Below, one piece after another: positions 16,104-26,293 of a DNA stretch of 39,569 nucleotides. The number at the start of each line of letters is the position of its first letter. The stretch's first letter is position 1. This stretch comes from ZC4RG30 sp964417875. Its GTDB lineage: Bacteria; Pseudomonadota; Gammaproteobacteria; Steroidobacterales; Steroidobacteraceae. A program made the translations under genes and the position numbers. The notes under the pieces are model-generated. The model saw only the letters and a list, made by a program, of their open reading frames with translations. It was not told where the DNA came from and did no database searches. The DNA lies in contig CAYQJU010000023.1 of NCBI GenBank assembly GCA_964417875.1, positions 1 through 39,569 on the forward strand. Reading direction: 5' to 3'.

Positions 16104-17981
16104 TCAGTTCCAGGCGGACGGCATTCCGTAGGGCTGGTCCACCGACACCGCCTCCACCGCGACGATGCGTCCGTCGACGATCTTGTAGACCTCGAACAGC
16201 TCGCGCGACATGGCGTGCACCGCCTCGGTCTCCACCTCGCGGCCATCGGTGAGGCGATAGCGCCGCTCGGCCAGGTTGAAGTCCGCGATCGCGGTGGCGG
16301 CCACCAGGCCCCGCTCCTCATCCACCGCCAGGATGCGAAGGCCGCGCAGGCGATCCAGTGGCTTGTAGAGGCCCATGGCAAGCTGCCCCTCGCAGCCGCG
16401 CGCGTACTGGCCGGGCGATTTCACAAGGCCGATGGAACCCACCGCCCCGCTGGTCACCAGCATGCCGTTCTCGGTGCGGGTGCAGCCGGAGTCGAAGCGC
16501 GCATGCACGCGGCCGTTGTCGTCCTGCATGCTTTGCGCATAGTCCTTCACCGCGGCGATGAGCTGGTTGCGCGAGCTGCGGCGCGCGGCAGGCACGGTGC
16601 TGGTGAAGCGCTGGTCGATCGCAAAGCGCGTCGCATCACCCCAGGGACCCGGGTTGCGCTCGCGCGCCACGATCACCTCGGCCTCGCTGACCCGGTTGCC
16701 CAGCACGGTGAGACGCACGCCGGCCCAGGCCGGTGCATCGTGGTCGTAGATGAGGCCATACCAGGCCACCGAGTTGTTCTTTTCATCCGGCACGATCAGC
16801 GCCGCATCGGACTTGTTGCGGATCGATCCCCAGATGCCCTCGCCCACCTGGATGCCGACGCCGTTCTCGGTGAACTTCACATTGCGCGCCCACGGCACAT
16901 CGCCGGGGCGCTGGCCGGCCATCGCCGTCATGAAACGCGCGGCCACGTCGCGCAGGCAGGCCGCATCGCAGCTGGCGCTGGCGACGGCCGGGTCCTCGGC
17001 CTGCGCCGGGGGCGGCGGCGGGTAGTGATAGAACGGGTTGTGCATCATGTGCGGCACATAGGTGAACACCGCCTCGATGCGATGGATGGCGCCGTTGCGG
17101 ATGCGGAAGGCCTCGATCAGCGAGATCGAGTTCGGCCACTTCAGCGCGGTGCGCATCTCGCGTCCGTCGGTGAGCAGGTAGCGGTCCCACTCATTGGCAT
17201 GGTCGAAGAAACCGGTGGCCACCACCACGCCGCGCTCCACGTCGATGATGGGATAGCGACGCTCGCGGATGCGCTTGTTGATGCGGTAGATGCCGAGCTT
17301 GAACTGCTCCTCGCAGCCCGGCGAGATCGAACCGGCACTGCCGCCGCCGCTGCTGGCCGCGGTGGTGAGGATGCCGTTCTCGAGTCGTCCGCAGTCCGGA
17401 TCGAACGGCGCGAACACCACGCCGTCATTCACTTCGACCGTGTTGAAGTAGCTGTCGGCCACGGCGCGCAGGCGCGCGCGCGAGCGGCGCTGGTCCTCGG
17501 GCAGGATTTCATTGAAGGTGGGGTCGTGCTCGACCTTGGTCACATCGCCGAAGGGCAGCGGCAGCCCGGTGTTGCGCACCACCACGGTCTCGACATCGGC
17601 GAGCAGGCCATCGCGCACGGCGAGGCGCAGCGCGAAATACACCGGCTTGCCGTTTTCCTCGGCGGTGCCGATCCAGGCGGCATTGCCGGTCTCGACATCG
17701 GCGGCGATCAGGCCGGTGGGTGCCACGCCGGTCACCGTTTTCCACAGGCCCTGTTCACCCAGCGGCAGCTCGACATTGTTTTCGGTAAAGCGCACGTCCT
17801 CGTGCGCCTTCAGTGACGAGGCATCGCGGCGCGCCAGCGCGGCCACATAGTCGCGCGTCCACTGCGACAGGCAGGCGTGGTCGCAGGTGACCGCCTGCCA
17901 GGCCGTGCGCTCACCGGGCGCGCGCGCCTGGATGCTCAGCGCGGTGGTGGCCGCGAGCAGGAAAATGCCGATCTTCTTCAT
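16104..17981 (-). CDS. Exported protein of two tandem homologous domains (DUF8021-like), function unknown
   Basis: 625 residues with a signal peptide (MKKIGIFLLAATTALSIQARA). Two copies of one domain of about 290 residues follow (about 35-320 and 335-625). Shared landmarks are CDxxCL at the start of each, RFTEN/KFTEN followed by GEQGLW/GEGIW, FDPDCGRLENGIL/FDSGCTRTENGML, GCEEQFKLGIY/GCEGQLAMGLY, DVERGVV/DEERGLV, LTDGRE in both, and a closing IEAVFTYVPHMM/VEAVSVDQPYGM. A PYHYPPPPP-type linker separates them. The pattern recalls an NTF2-like domain (DUF8021) known from fungal secreted proteins; that name is from memory and uncertain. Start: ATG 17981 behind GGGGG; an upstream ATG/GTG would add only 6 residues. 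It lies between the propeller lipoprotein and the esterase. Confidence 0.8.
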   Translation of the reverse strand: MKKIGIFLLAATTALSIQARAPGERTAWQAVTCDHACLSQWTRDYVAALARRDASSLKAHEDVRFTENNVELPLGEQGLWKTVTGVAPTGLIAADVETGNAAWIGTAEENGKPVYFALRLAVRDGLLADVETVVVRNTGLPLPFGDVTKVEHDPTFNEILPEDQRRSRARLRAVADSYFNTVEVNDGVVFAPFDPDCGRLENGILTTAASSGGGSAGSISPGCEEQFKLGIYRINKRIRERRYPIIDVERGVVVATGFFDHANEWDRYLLTDGREMRTALKWPNSISLIEAFRIRNGAIHRIEAVFTYVPHMMHNPFYHYPPPPPAQAEDPAVASASCDAACLRDVAARFMTAMAGQRPGDVPWARNVKFTENGVGIQVGEGIWGSIRNKSDAALIVPDEKNNSVAWYGLIYDHDAPAWAGVRLTVLGNRVSEAEVIVARERNPGPWGDATRFAIDQRFTSTVPAARRSSRNQLIAAVKDYAQSMQDDNGRVHARFDSGCTRTENGMLVTSGAVGSIGLVKSPGQYARGCEGQLAMGLYKPLDRLRGLRILAVDEERGLVAATAIADFNLAERRYRLTDGREVETEAVHAMSRELFEVYKIVDGRIVAVEAVSVDQPYGMPSAWN

Positions 17982-18008
17982 GGAAACCCCCGGATGCATG
18001 GCCGGCCT

Positions 18009-18968
18009 TCAGCGCGGCATGGGAATGGCGATGGCGCGGAACTCGCCGGGATCCTGGCCGCGAAGCTGCGGATTGACCAGGTAGTCGATCTTGCCCTCGA
18101 CGGTGTAGACCGTATCGCCGGCGAGCGTTGCGCCCGGTGTCGACGACAGGCCGTCGCGCAGCACCTCGATCTTCGCCTCATCACCGTCGATGGTCACCAG
18201 CGTGACGCGGCCGCCCGGCCCCTCGGCCTGCAGGAAGCGGTTCGGGCCCACCGGACGCAGCCCGTCTGGTCCTTCCATGTCGCGGTCGGCCTGCAGCTGC
18301 GTGAGCTGCGGATTTGCGGCGTCGCCGCTGAGTTCGACGCGCCACAGCGTGTGGCTGCGCACATTGTTGATGTACATCGTGCCATCGGCTGCGAATGCGA
18401 TGCCGTCGATGCCCACCAGCTGCGGCGTGGCGGCGACCACTTCAAGTGCATCCGCACCCGGCTTCAGCCGCAGGATGCGGCCGCCGGGCGTGTCGGTGGC
18501 ATAGGCCGCGCCATCGGGGCCGATGGCGATGTCGTTGCAGGTGCCGCCGGGTGCCGGGAAGGGCCAGCGGCCGACCAGCGCGCCGCTGTCGAGATCGAAG
18601 GCGACGACCTCGGTGGGCTGCGCCGGTGCCTCGCTGCGCACGAAGGGATTGGACACCGAGCAAACCCAGAGGCGATCGCCGGCATCATCGGCCAGCACGC
18701 CGAATACGGCGCGCAGGCCATTCTCTGCCGACGGGGTGATGAAGGGCTTTGCGACGCTCTCGCCGGGAGCGGCGCGATAGACGGTGCCGGTCATGCTGCC
18801 GATGAACACCGCGCCATCGGCCGAGGAGCCGATGCTCTCGGGGTGCACGTTGCGGCCATCGATGAGGATGTCGCCGCGGGCGGCGGATTGCCCGGCGGGT
18901 GCCGTGCAACCGGCAGCCAGCATCACCACCGCCGCCGCGGCGCCCGCACAGAATCGCAGATTGTTCAG
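18009..18968 (-). CDS. SMP-30/NHL-type beta-propeller lipoprotein
   Basis: 319 residues from the proposed CTG. The signal NNLRFCAGAAAAVVMLAAGC ends at a lipid-attachment cysteine near residue 20. The rest is a beta-propeller of the SMP-30/gluconolactonase/NHL group: SIGSSADGAVFIGS, GGTCNDIAIGPDGAAYATDT (conserved Asn-Asp), GIDGIAFAADGTMYINN, GPDGLRPVGPNRFLQ, TPGATLAGDTVYTVEG. Some members hydrolyse sugar lactones, others only bind; the activity here is open. CTG 18968 overlaps the receptor stop as CTGA, with AAGGAG six bases before it, and gives a normal signal peptide. GTG 18995 in the same frame is the alternative but lacks a ribosome site. Confidence 0.82.
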   Translation of the reverse strand: MNNLRFCAGAAAAVVMLAAGCTAPAGQSAARGDILIDGRNVHPESIGSSADGAVFIGSMTGTVYRAAPGESVAKPFITPSAENGLRAVFGVLADDAGDRLWVCSVSNPFVRSEAPAQPTEVVAFDLDSGALVGRWPFPAPGGTCNDIAIGPDGAAYATDTPGGRILRLKPGADALEVVAATPQLVGIDGIAFAADGTMYINNVRSHTLWRVELSGDAANPQLTQLQADRDMEGPDGLRPVGPNRFLQAEGPGGRVTLVTIDGDEAKIEVLRDGLSSTPGATLAGDTVYTVEGKIDYLVNPQLRGQDPGEFRAIAIPMPR

Positions 18969-21421
18969 AACCTTCTCCTTGCCGAAATGCCCCACAGGCG
19001 CGGCGTGCCCGGCATCGCCGACGCGTAGGTGCCCGCGTAGAACTTGTTGATATAGTAAAGCTTGTCGGTGAGGTTGGTCGCCTCGAGCGAGATGTTCCAG
19101 CTCTCGTCGGCGGTGCGCCAGGTCAGGCGCGCGTTCATCAGCGTATAGGACTCATTGCTGACCACCTCGTCGCAGGCCAGGTTGCCGCAATAACCCGGTG
19201 TATGGAATGCATCGATGCGCGGCGTGAGGGTGCCGCCGCCGAGGTTCATCGTGTATTGCGCGCCCACGCTCCACTTGGTCTTGCCGATGCCGGGGGCCCG
19301 CTGGCCCTCCACCACCGATCCGGTCTGCACATAGGGCGCACCGAACTTGAAGTCCAGGTAGCTGAAGGCCGCGTCCACCAGCAGGCCGCGCGCGGGGCGG
19401 ATCTCCAGTTCCAGTTCAGCGCCCTTCACCTTCGCATCGGCGACGTTCAGGTACTGGCCGCAGGGCGAGCGGAAGGGATCCGGCAGCAGCTGGCCATCCT
19501 CGTCGACACATTCGGAAGCCATGGCCTGGTAGCCGATGTAGTCGTTGTAGAACACCGCCAGGTTGGCCTGCAGGCGCCGGTCGAACAGGCGACTCTTCAC
19601 GCCGAACTCCCAGGCCTCCAGCTCCTCCGGACCGAAGCCGCGCACCTGCTGCGGCACATAGGGACGCGGCGTGACACCGCCACCCTTGTAGCCGGTGGCG
19701 AACGACAGGTAGGTCATCAGGTCGTCATTCCACTGGTAATCGAGGCTCAGGCGGTAGTCGGTGTGCGAGCCCCTGAAATTGCCGGTGGTGCCGTTGAGCG
19801 GATTGGCCGGGTCACTGAGCGGCTGGTAGGGATTCACGCCATCGACGTTGAAGCGATAGTAGGTGTAGTCCTTTTTCTGGTCCGTGTAGCGCACGCCGGC
19901 CGAGGCGCTCAGACGGTCGGTGAAATGCCACAGCGTATGCAGGAACACGCCCTTGAAGGTGTTCTCGGTGGTGTCGGTCTGGATGAAATCGAAGATCGGG
20001 AAGTTGTAGGGATCGGTGCCGAAGAAGATCAGGAAGGGATCGGACTCGCGCGTCTCATAGGTGGTGCGCTGCCTGAAATACATGCCGCCCAGCGTGAAAT
20101 CGAGCAAGCCATCCATCGCCCTGCCGTTCAGGCGCATCTCCTGGCTGAACTGGTCATGCCGGAACTCCGACAGGCTGGCGAGGATGGCGGCCGGCGAGCC
20201 GTCATTGTCGTGTCCCGACAGCGTGGTGTAGTCGCGATAGCCGGTGATGGACTTCAGCGCCAGACTGCCGGGAAGCTGCCAGTCGACCGTTCCCGACACG
20301 CCCCAGCTGTCGGCCTCATTCACCGGCCGGGCATAAAACGTGCCGTTGTTGGGCCCGGGATTGCCCGCCACATCGAGCGGCGTGTAGGTGACGCCCGAAA
20401 TCAGGAAGTCTGCATAGGTGATGTAGGGATCACGCATCACGGTGTCGCCGGCTTCCGCGCCCCAGGCCACATAGCGGCTGTCATAGGGCACGCCCTGGTA
20501 GGACAGCGAGGCGGCCGGGTCGAACGAGGCGGCCCGCCGCAGCACCATCGGCTGCGACTCGGATTTGTCGCTGGTGACATCGGCAATCAGGTTCACCTCG
20601 ACATCGTCGGAGGCCAGCCAGCGCAGCGAGCCGCGCAGCGCCGTGACGGACTGCCCGCCCAGCGTTCCCATGCCGCAGTCGGTGGTGTGGTTGCCGCGCG
20701 GGATCGCGCCGGAGATCACATAGGGATCATCCGGATGGGTGCAGGCATAGTCCAGGCGCTTCACATGGCCCTTGCGACTGCGCGACATGCCCGTGACGCG
20801 CGCAAACAAGGTGTCGGGCACCAGCGTCAGGTCGCCGCTGGCGCGCAGTTCGCGCCGGTCGAGGCTGCCGACGATGCCCTCGACATAGCCGCCGCGACCA
20901 TCGGGCTTGCGCGAGAACAGCTTCACCGAGCCGCCCTGGGAATTCATGCCGCTGAGCGTGCCCTGCGGGCCGCGCAGGATCTCGACGCGTTCCAGGTCGA
21001 GCAGCTCGAACACCGAGGCGGTGATGGTGGCGAAATACACATCATCGACATAGATGCCGACGCCCGGATCGACGGAGGGTGACTGGTCGCCCTGCCCCAC
21101 GCCGCGGATATAGGCGCGCATCGAGTTGCCGCCGCCGGCCGGATTCACCTGCAGCACGACATTGGGCGATTGCGCAGTGACATCGGCGATGCGCGTCTGG
21201 CTGCGCGCCTCGAGCATCTCGCCGGTGATGGCCGTGATGGCTACCGGCGTTTCCTGCAGGTTCTGTTCGACGAACTGCGCGGTGACGACCACCTCCTGCA
21301 GTTCGAGCACATCGTCTTCTGCCGCGTGCAGCAGGGCGGGACTGGTGCCGAGGATGGCGCTGATGGCAGATGCAACCAGCGGGCGGGATATCAAGAGCCG
21401 GGACGGCTGAGTGTTCTTCAC
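18965..21421 (-). CDS. TonB-dependent outer-membrane receptor
   Basis: About 818 residues. Signal peptide (about 1-35, ending ALLHAAE), a TonB-box-like LQEVVVTAQ, the plug domain (ETPVAITAITGEMLEARS to VEILRGPQGTLSG) and a 22-strand barrel region closing with WGISARRRF, the usual terminal aromatic. Cysteines occur in pairs within predicted surface loops (YACTHPDDP and TTDCGMG; ASECVDED and RSPCGQ; GYCGNLACDEV). The plug has GTLSGMNSQGGSVKLFSRKP in place of the common GTLYGxNxxGGxxN. The ligand is unknown; neighbours suggest an oxidisable organic substrate, not a siderophore. Start: GTG 21421 behind GGGGG, or ATG 21439 in the same frame. The frame stays open much further upstream, but that part is antisense to the quinoprotein gene. 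Confidence 0.93.
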   Translation of the reverse strand: MKNTQPSRLLISRPLVASAISAILGTSPALLHAAEDDVLELQEVVVTAQFVEQNLQETPVAITAITGEMLEARSQTRIADVTAQSPNVVLQVNPAGGGNSMRAYIRGVGQGDQSPSVDPGVGIYVDDVYFATITASVFELLDLERVEILRGPQGTLSGMNSQGGSVKLFSRKPDGRGGYVEGIVGSLDRRELRASGDLTLVPDTLFARVTGMSRSRKGHVKRLDYACTHPDDPYVISGAIPRGNHTTDCGMGTLGGQSVTALRGSLRWLASDDVEVNLIADVTSDKSESQPMVLRRAASFDPAASLSYQGVPYDSRYVAWGAEAGDTVMRDPYITYADFLISGVTYTPLDVAGNPGPNNGTFYARPVNEADSWGVSGTVDWQLPGSLALKSITGYRDYTTLSGHDNDGSPAAILASLSEFRHDQFSQEMRLNGRAMDGLLDFTLGGMYFRQRTTYETRESDPFLIFFGTDPYNFPIFDFIQTDTTENTFKGVFLHTLWHFTDRLSASAGVRYTDQKKDYTYYRFNVDGVNPYQPLSDPANPLNGTTGNFRGSHTDYRLSLDYQWNDDLMTYLSFATGYKGGGVTPRPYVPQQVRGFGPEELEAWEFGVKSRLFDRRLQANLAVFYNDYIGYQAMASECVDEDGQLLPDPFRSPCGQYLNVADAKVKGAELELEIRPARGLLVDAAFSYLDFKFGAPYVQTGSVVEGQRAPGIGKTKWSVGAQYTMNLGGGTLTPRIDAFHTPGYCGNLACDEVVSNESYTLMNARLTWRTADESWNISLEATNLTDKLYYINKFYAGTYASAMPGTPRLWGISARRRF

Positions 21422-21442
21422 GTGACCCCCAGATTCCATTCG

Positions 21443-21463
21443 TTGGCCGATCGAACCGGCCAA
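21443..21463. promoter_or_regulatory. Candidate operator between the receptor and quinoprotein genes
   Basis: TTGGCCG (21443-21449) and CGGCCAA (21457-21463) form a perfect 7-base inverted repeat with a 7-base spacer. It lies in the 160-base divergent gap, next to the receptor start. The shape suits a dimeric repressor; no regulator gene is adjacent. Confidence 0.4.
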
Positions 21464-21583
21464 AGATGGCCCAATCGCCGCGCCATCACAAGGTTTCACG
21501 CCGCCGCCGCCGGCCCGGCGCCGGTGATGGCCGGGATGCACTATCCTTGCCCGACTGCAATCGGGGTTGGCGAGGCGCTGAAG

Positions 21584-23719
21584 ATGTTCCGTACGAGAAT
21601 CCTGGGTCTGGTGGTGCTTTGCGTGGCTGCGATCGCGGGCTGCCGGGGTGGTCCCGGCTCTGGCGATGCCGGCACGCCGGTCGATGCCGAACGCCTGCGC
21701 AATGCCGAGGCCGAAGCCGGTCAATGGCTGATGGATGGCCGCACCTACAGCGCGCAGCGCTACAGCCCGCTGCAGACCATCAACGAGCACAATGTCGGCG
21801 AACTGGGCCTCGCCTGGTATGCCGACCTCGACACCTATCGCGGCGTGGAAGGCACGCCGCTGTTCATCGATGGCGTGATCTACAACATCAGCGCCTGGAA
21901 CATCACCACCGCCTATGACGCGAAGAGCGGCCGCGAGCTGTGGACCCATGACCCGAAGGTGCCGCGCGAATGGGGCCGCTATGCCTGCTGCGAGCCTGTG
22001 TCGCGTGGCCTCGCGTTCTGGAATGGCAAGGTCATCATCGCCACGCTCGACGGACGCCTGCTGGGCCTCGATGCGAAGACCGGCAGGCCGCAGTGGGAAG
22101 TGCGCACCTTCGATGACTCGCAGCCCTGGTCCATCACCGGCGCGCCGCGCGTGTTCGATGGTCTGGTGGTGGTCGGCAATGGCGGCGCGGACCTGGGCGT
22201 GCGCGGCTTCGTCAGCGCGTGGGATGCGGACACCGGCGAGTTCCGCTGGAAGTTCTGGCTGGTGCCGGGCAATCCCGCCGACGGGCCGGATGGCGCCGCC
22301 TCCGACAGCGTGATGGAGATGGCGGCGAAGACCTGGACCGGCGAGTGGTGGACGCTCGGCGGCGGCGGCACGGCGTGGGATTCGATCGCCTATGACCCGG
22401 CGCTGCAGATGGTGTACATCGGCACCGGCAATGGTTCGCCGCTGGCGCACAAGCATCGCAGCCCGCAGGGCGGCGACAACCTGTTCCTCTGTTCCATCGT
22501 CGCCGTCGACCTGAAGACCGGCGAGTATCGCTGGCATTACCAGGAGACGCCCGGCGAAGACTGGGACTACACCTGCACGCAGTCCATCGTGCAGGCGGAG
22601 CTCACCATCGACGGCCGCGAGCGCAAGGTACTGCTGCATGCGCCGAAGAACGGCTTCTTCTATGTGATCGATCGCGCCACCGGCGAGCTGATCTCGGCGA
22701 AGAACCACGTGCCGGTGACCTGGGCCAGCCACATCGACCTGGAAACCGGCCGTCCTGTGGAAAACCCCGAGGCGCGCTATGGCACCGATCCGGTGCTGGT
22801 GGCGCCGGGACCTGGCGGCGCGCACAACTGGTTCCCGATGGCCTACAGCCCGGACACCGGGCTCGCCTACTTCCCGCAATATGAGCACTGGATGGTTTAC
22901 GCGCTGGACCCGAACTTCAAGCCGCAGCCATACCGCTCGAATGCCGGCTGGGGCGGCTATACCGGCGATGCGCTGCAGAAGCGCATGCGGCTGATGCAGG
23001 AGGGCACCGCGCGCGAGGCCACCGCGCTGATCGCATGGGACCCGGTGAAGCAGGAGATGCGCTGGAAGGTGCCGCTGCCGCGGCATGGCAATGGCGGTGT
23101 GCTGGCCACCGGCGGCAACCTGGTGTTCGAAGGCACCACGAAGCAGACCTTCGCGGCCTTCCGTGCCACCGATGGCGAGCTGCTGTGGGAAATGCCGGTG
23201 CAGTCCGCGCCGGTGGCCGGTCCCATCACCTATGAACTGGACGGCGAGCAGTATGTGGCGGTGAACGCCGGCTGGGGTGGCGGTGCCGCACAGATCGAAC
23301 GCGGCGCCGGCACCGCGCAGCATCGCGCCGCCGCGCGTCTGCTGGTGTTCAAGCTGGGTGGCAAAGTGCAGCTGCCGCCGCTGCCCCCGCCCACCGAGAC
23401 GGCGATCCCGGAGCCACCGCCGCTGCGGGCCAGCGAGGCCATCATCCGCCAGGGCGCCGAGGTTTTCGCGCGCACCTGCGCGCAGTGCCATGGCCAGCTG
23501 GCCATCGGTGGCGTGAAGGACCTGCGTTTCATGGATCGCGCCACGCATGCGCAGTTCAACGACATCGTGCTGAAGGGCACGCTGGTGCAGAAGGGCATGG
23601 CCAGCTTCGCCAGCCTGCTCAACGAGGAGCAGGTCGAGGCGGTGCACGCCTATGTCATCTCGCGGGCGCATGAGGACTGGGGCACGCCCGCGCCGCCAGC
23701 CGGCGCCGGTCCGCACTGA
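21584..23719 (+). CDS. PQQ-dependent quinohaemoprotein dehydrogenase, lipoprotein
   Basis: 711 residues. The signal FRTRILGLVVLCVAAIAGC ends at a lipid cysteine. The PQQ-propeller domain (about 40-590) has W-motifs such as VSAWDADTGEFRWKFW and VAVDLKTGEYRWHY, the adjacent-cysteine disulfide of quinoprotein alcohol dehydrogenases (RYACCEPVSRG) and the conserved GTGNGSP ... GGDNL and GEDWDYTCTQ blocks. A C-terminal cytochrome c domain has CAQCH near residue 632 and the Met ligand in KGMASFASL. This is the type II quinohaemoprotein alcohol dehydrogenase layout: it oxidises an alcohol or aldehyde in the periplasm and passes electrons through its haem. Being a lipoprotein is unusual for the family. 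ATG 21584 has GAGG eight bases upstream. No PQQ synthesis genes are seen. Confidence 0.93.
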   Translation: MFRTRILGLVVLCVAAIAGCRGGPGSGDAGTPVDAERLRNAEAEAGQWLMDGRTYSAQRYSPLQTINEHNVGELGLAWYADLDTYRGVEGTPLFIDGVIYNISAWNITTAYDAKSGRELWTHDPKVPREWGRYACCEPVSRGLAFWNGKVIIATLDGRLLGLDAKTGRPQWEVRTFDDSQPWSITGAPRVFDGLVVVGNGGADLGVRGFVSAWDADTGEFRWKFWLVPGNPADGPDGAASDSVMEMAAKTWTGEWWTLGGGGTAWDSIAYDPALQMVYIGTGNGSPLAHKHRSPQGGDNLFLCSIVAVDLKTGEYRWHYQETPGEDWDYTCTQSIVQAELTIDGRERKVLLHAPKNGFFYVIDRATGELISAKNHVPVTWASHIDLETGRPVENPEARYGTDPVLVAPGPGGAHNWFPMAYSPDTGLAYFPQYEHWMVYALDPNFKPQPYRSNAGWGGYTGDALQKRMRLMQEGTAREATALIAWDPVKQEMRWKVPLPRHGNGGVLATGGNLVFEGTTKQTFAAFRATDGELLWEMPVQSAPVAGPITYELDGEQYVAVNAGWGGGAAQIERGAGTAQHRAAARLLVFKLGGKVQLPPLPPPTETAIPEPPPLRASEAIIRQGAEVFARTCAQCHGQLAIGGVKDLRFMDRATHAQFNDIVLKGTLVQKGMASFASLLNEEQVEAVHAYVISRAHEDWGTPAPPAGAGPH

Positions 23720-23732
23720 CGAGGCGGAGGTT

Positions 23733-23752
23733 CCCGGCGCCTGGGCGCCGGG
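23733..23752. repeat. GC-rich hairpin after the quinoprotein gene
   Basis: CCCGGCGCC (23733-23741) and GGCGCCGGG (23744-23752) are perfect complements almost back to back, 14 bases after the stop. It is probably a transcription-end or mRNA-stability hairpin, though there is no T-run. Confidence 0.45.
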
Positions 23753-23761
23753 ACAGTCATC

Positions 23762-23796
23762 GCATCCTCCCTCGGGGTCGGCTTGAAGGAGGATGC
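23762..23796. repeat. Inverted repeat in the leader of the repeat-rich lipoprotein gene
   Basis: GCATCCTCC (23762-23770) and GGAGGATGC (23788-23796), 17 bases apart. The 183-base gap before the next gene is full of short GC-rich complementary runs and could form a structured leader. I recognise no known riboswitch. Confidence 0.4.
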
Positions 23797-23902
23797 CTGC
23801 AAGCCATTGCGACCCATCCGGATGGCAGCCTGCGCCGGGCTGCCCGGATCATGCCCTGCCCGCCAGGCCCCGCAGCGTCGGCCTGCCACGGACGGAGGAA
23901 GG

Positions 23903-26239
<2,337 letters not shown>

Positions 26240-26293
26240 CCGCGAGTATCACCCGGCCGACAAACAGGCCCGGCGGCCAACAGAGGCGATGCG

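Noticed and set aside
21524..21583. Longer N-terminus for the PQQ dehydrogenase starting at the ATG at 21524
   Set aside because: It would add 20 residues before a complete lipoprotein signal peptide; ATG 21584 has a GAGG and gives the normal signal.
21440..23716. Minus-strand open frame running upstream of the TonB receptor, giving a 1583-residue reading
   Set aside because: The upstream half is exactly antisense to the well-supported PQQ dehydrogenase and shows only His/Arg/Ala-rich noise. The receptor has its own signal peptide and start near 21421-21439.
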